5,500 bases of DNA from Oscillospiraceae bacterium (GTDB lineage Bacteria > Bacillota > Clostridia > Oscillospirales > Acutalibacteraceae). A program made the translations under genes and the position numbers. Shown one piece after another: positions 5,446-5,500 of the stretch. The notes beneath the pieces are model-generated. The model saw only the letters and a program-made list of their open reading frames with translations. It had not been told where the DNA came from and made no database searches. Position 1 is the stretch's first letter. Each line of letters opens with the position of its first letter. The stretch lies in contig WQRM01000108.1 in assembly GCA_009786735.1 (NCBI GenBank), positions 1-5,500 on the forward strand. The letters run 5' to 3'.

Positions 5446-5500
5446 CGTACACTCCCCCCTGCCCTACGGGCATCCCCCCTCAAGGAGGGGGGCAAGGCGG
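5446..5500 (-). repeat. Modular hairpin element, copy 3 (hairpin half, runs off the window)
   Basis: Two hairpins lie directly before the GH13 start: CCCCCCTC/GAGGGGGG (5474-5492, loop AAG) and TGCCC/GGGCA (5460-5472, loop TAC). On the minus strand they are followed by CAGGGGGGAGTG, close to CAGGGGGGTGTG in copy 2. The AT-rich palindrome half, if present, would be beyond 5500. Confidence 0.75.
5452..5459 (-). promoter_or_regulatory. Ribosome binding site of the GH13 gene, supplied by the hairpin element
   Basis: The minus strand reads GGGGGGAG, then TGTACG, then ATG at 5445. The purine run is the conserved end of the hairpin element rather than a separate leader. Spacing is normal. The run directly abuts the TGCCC/GGGCA stem, so structure could limit access to it. 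Confidence 0.6.

Overview
The window looks like chromosomal DNA from a GC-rich, low-oxygen Gram-positive of the Clostridia, most likely an Oscillospiraceae/Ruminococcaceae gut bacterium. This is inferred, not proven. The reasons are the AAAGGAG-type ribosome binding sites, a GH13 enzyme of the type common in Firmicutes, an LCP-like protein, membrane-anchored proteins suited to a monoderm envelope, and GC-rich hairpin repeats between genes.

All four genes lie on the minus strand and read from right to left. First is a cytosolic GH13 alpha-glucan hydrolase (5445-3724). After 51 bases comes a small membrane-anchored protein resembling a degenerate LytR-CpsA-Psr protein (3672-2863). A 260-base spacer precedes a membrane-anchored HlyD/adaptor-like protein (2602-1070). 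A 157-base spacer precedes a membrane-anchored transglutaminase-like protein (912 to beyond position 1), whose 3' end lies outside the window. The long open frames on the plus strand are antisense shadows of these genes.

The most unusual content is between the genes. The two longer spacers carry copies of one modular element in the same orientation: an AT-rich palindrome 5-6 bases after the upstream stop codon, a CCGCTTCGCGG mini-hairpin, a GCAAGCCCC-type linker, then two GC-rich hairpins ending near the next gene. The right edge holds the hairpin half of a third copy, and there it supplies the apparent ribosome binding site of the GH13 gene. Hairpin arms differ between copies but still pair, and one copy carries an extra hairpin in its loop. 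A second short repeat sits 18-19 bases before the start codons of the LCP-like and HlyD-like genes.

Functionally, the last three genes encode proteins anchored by one N-terminal membrane segment with the bulk outside the cell, so they may share a role at the cell surface. The GH13 enzyme is intracellular and looks metabolically separate. No mobile element, CRISPR array, tRNA or rRNA was seen.
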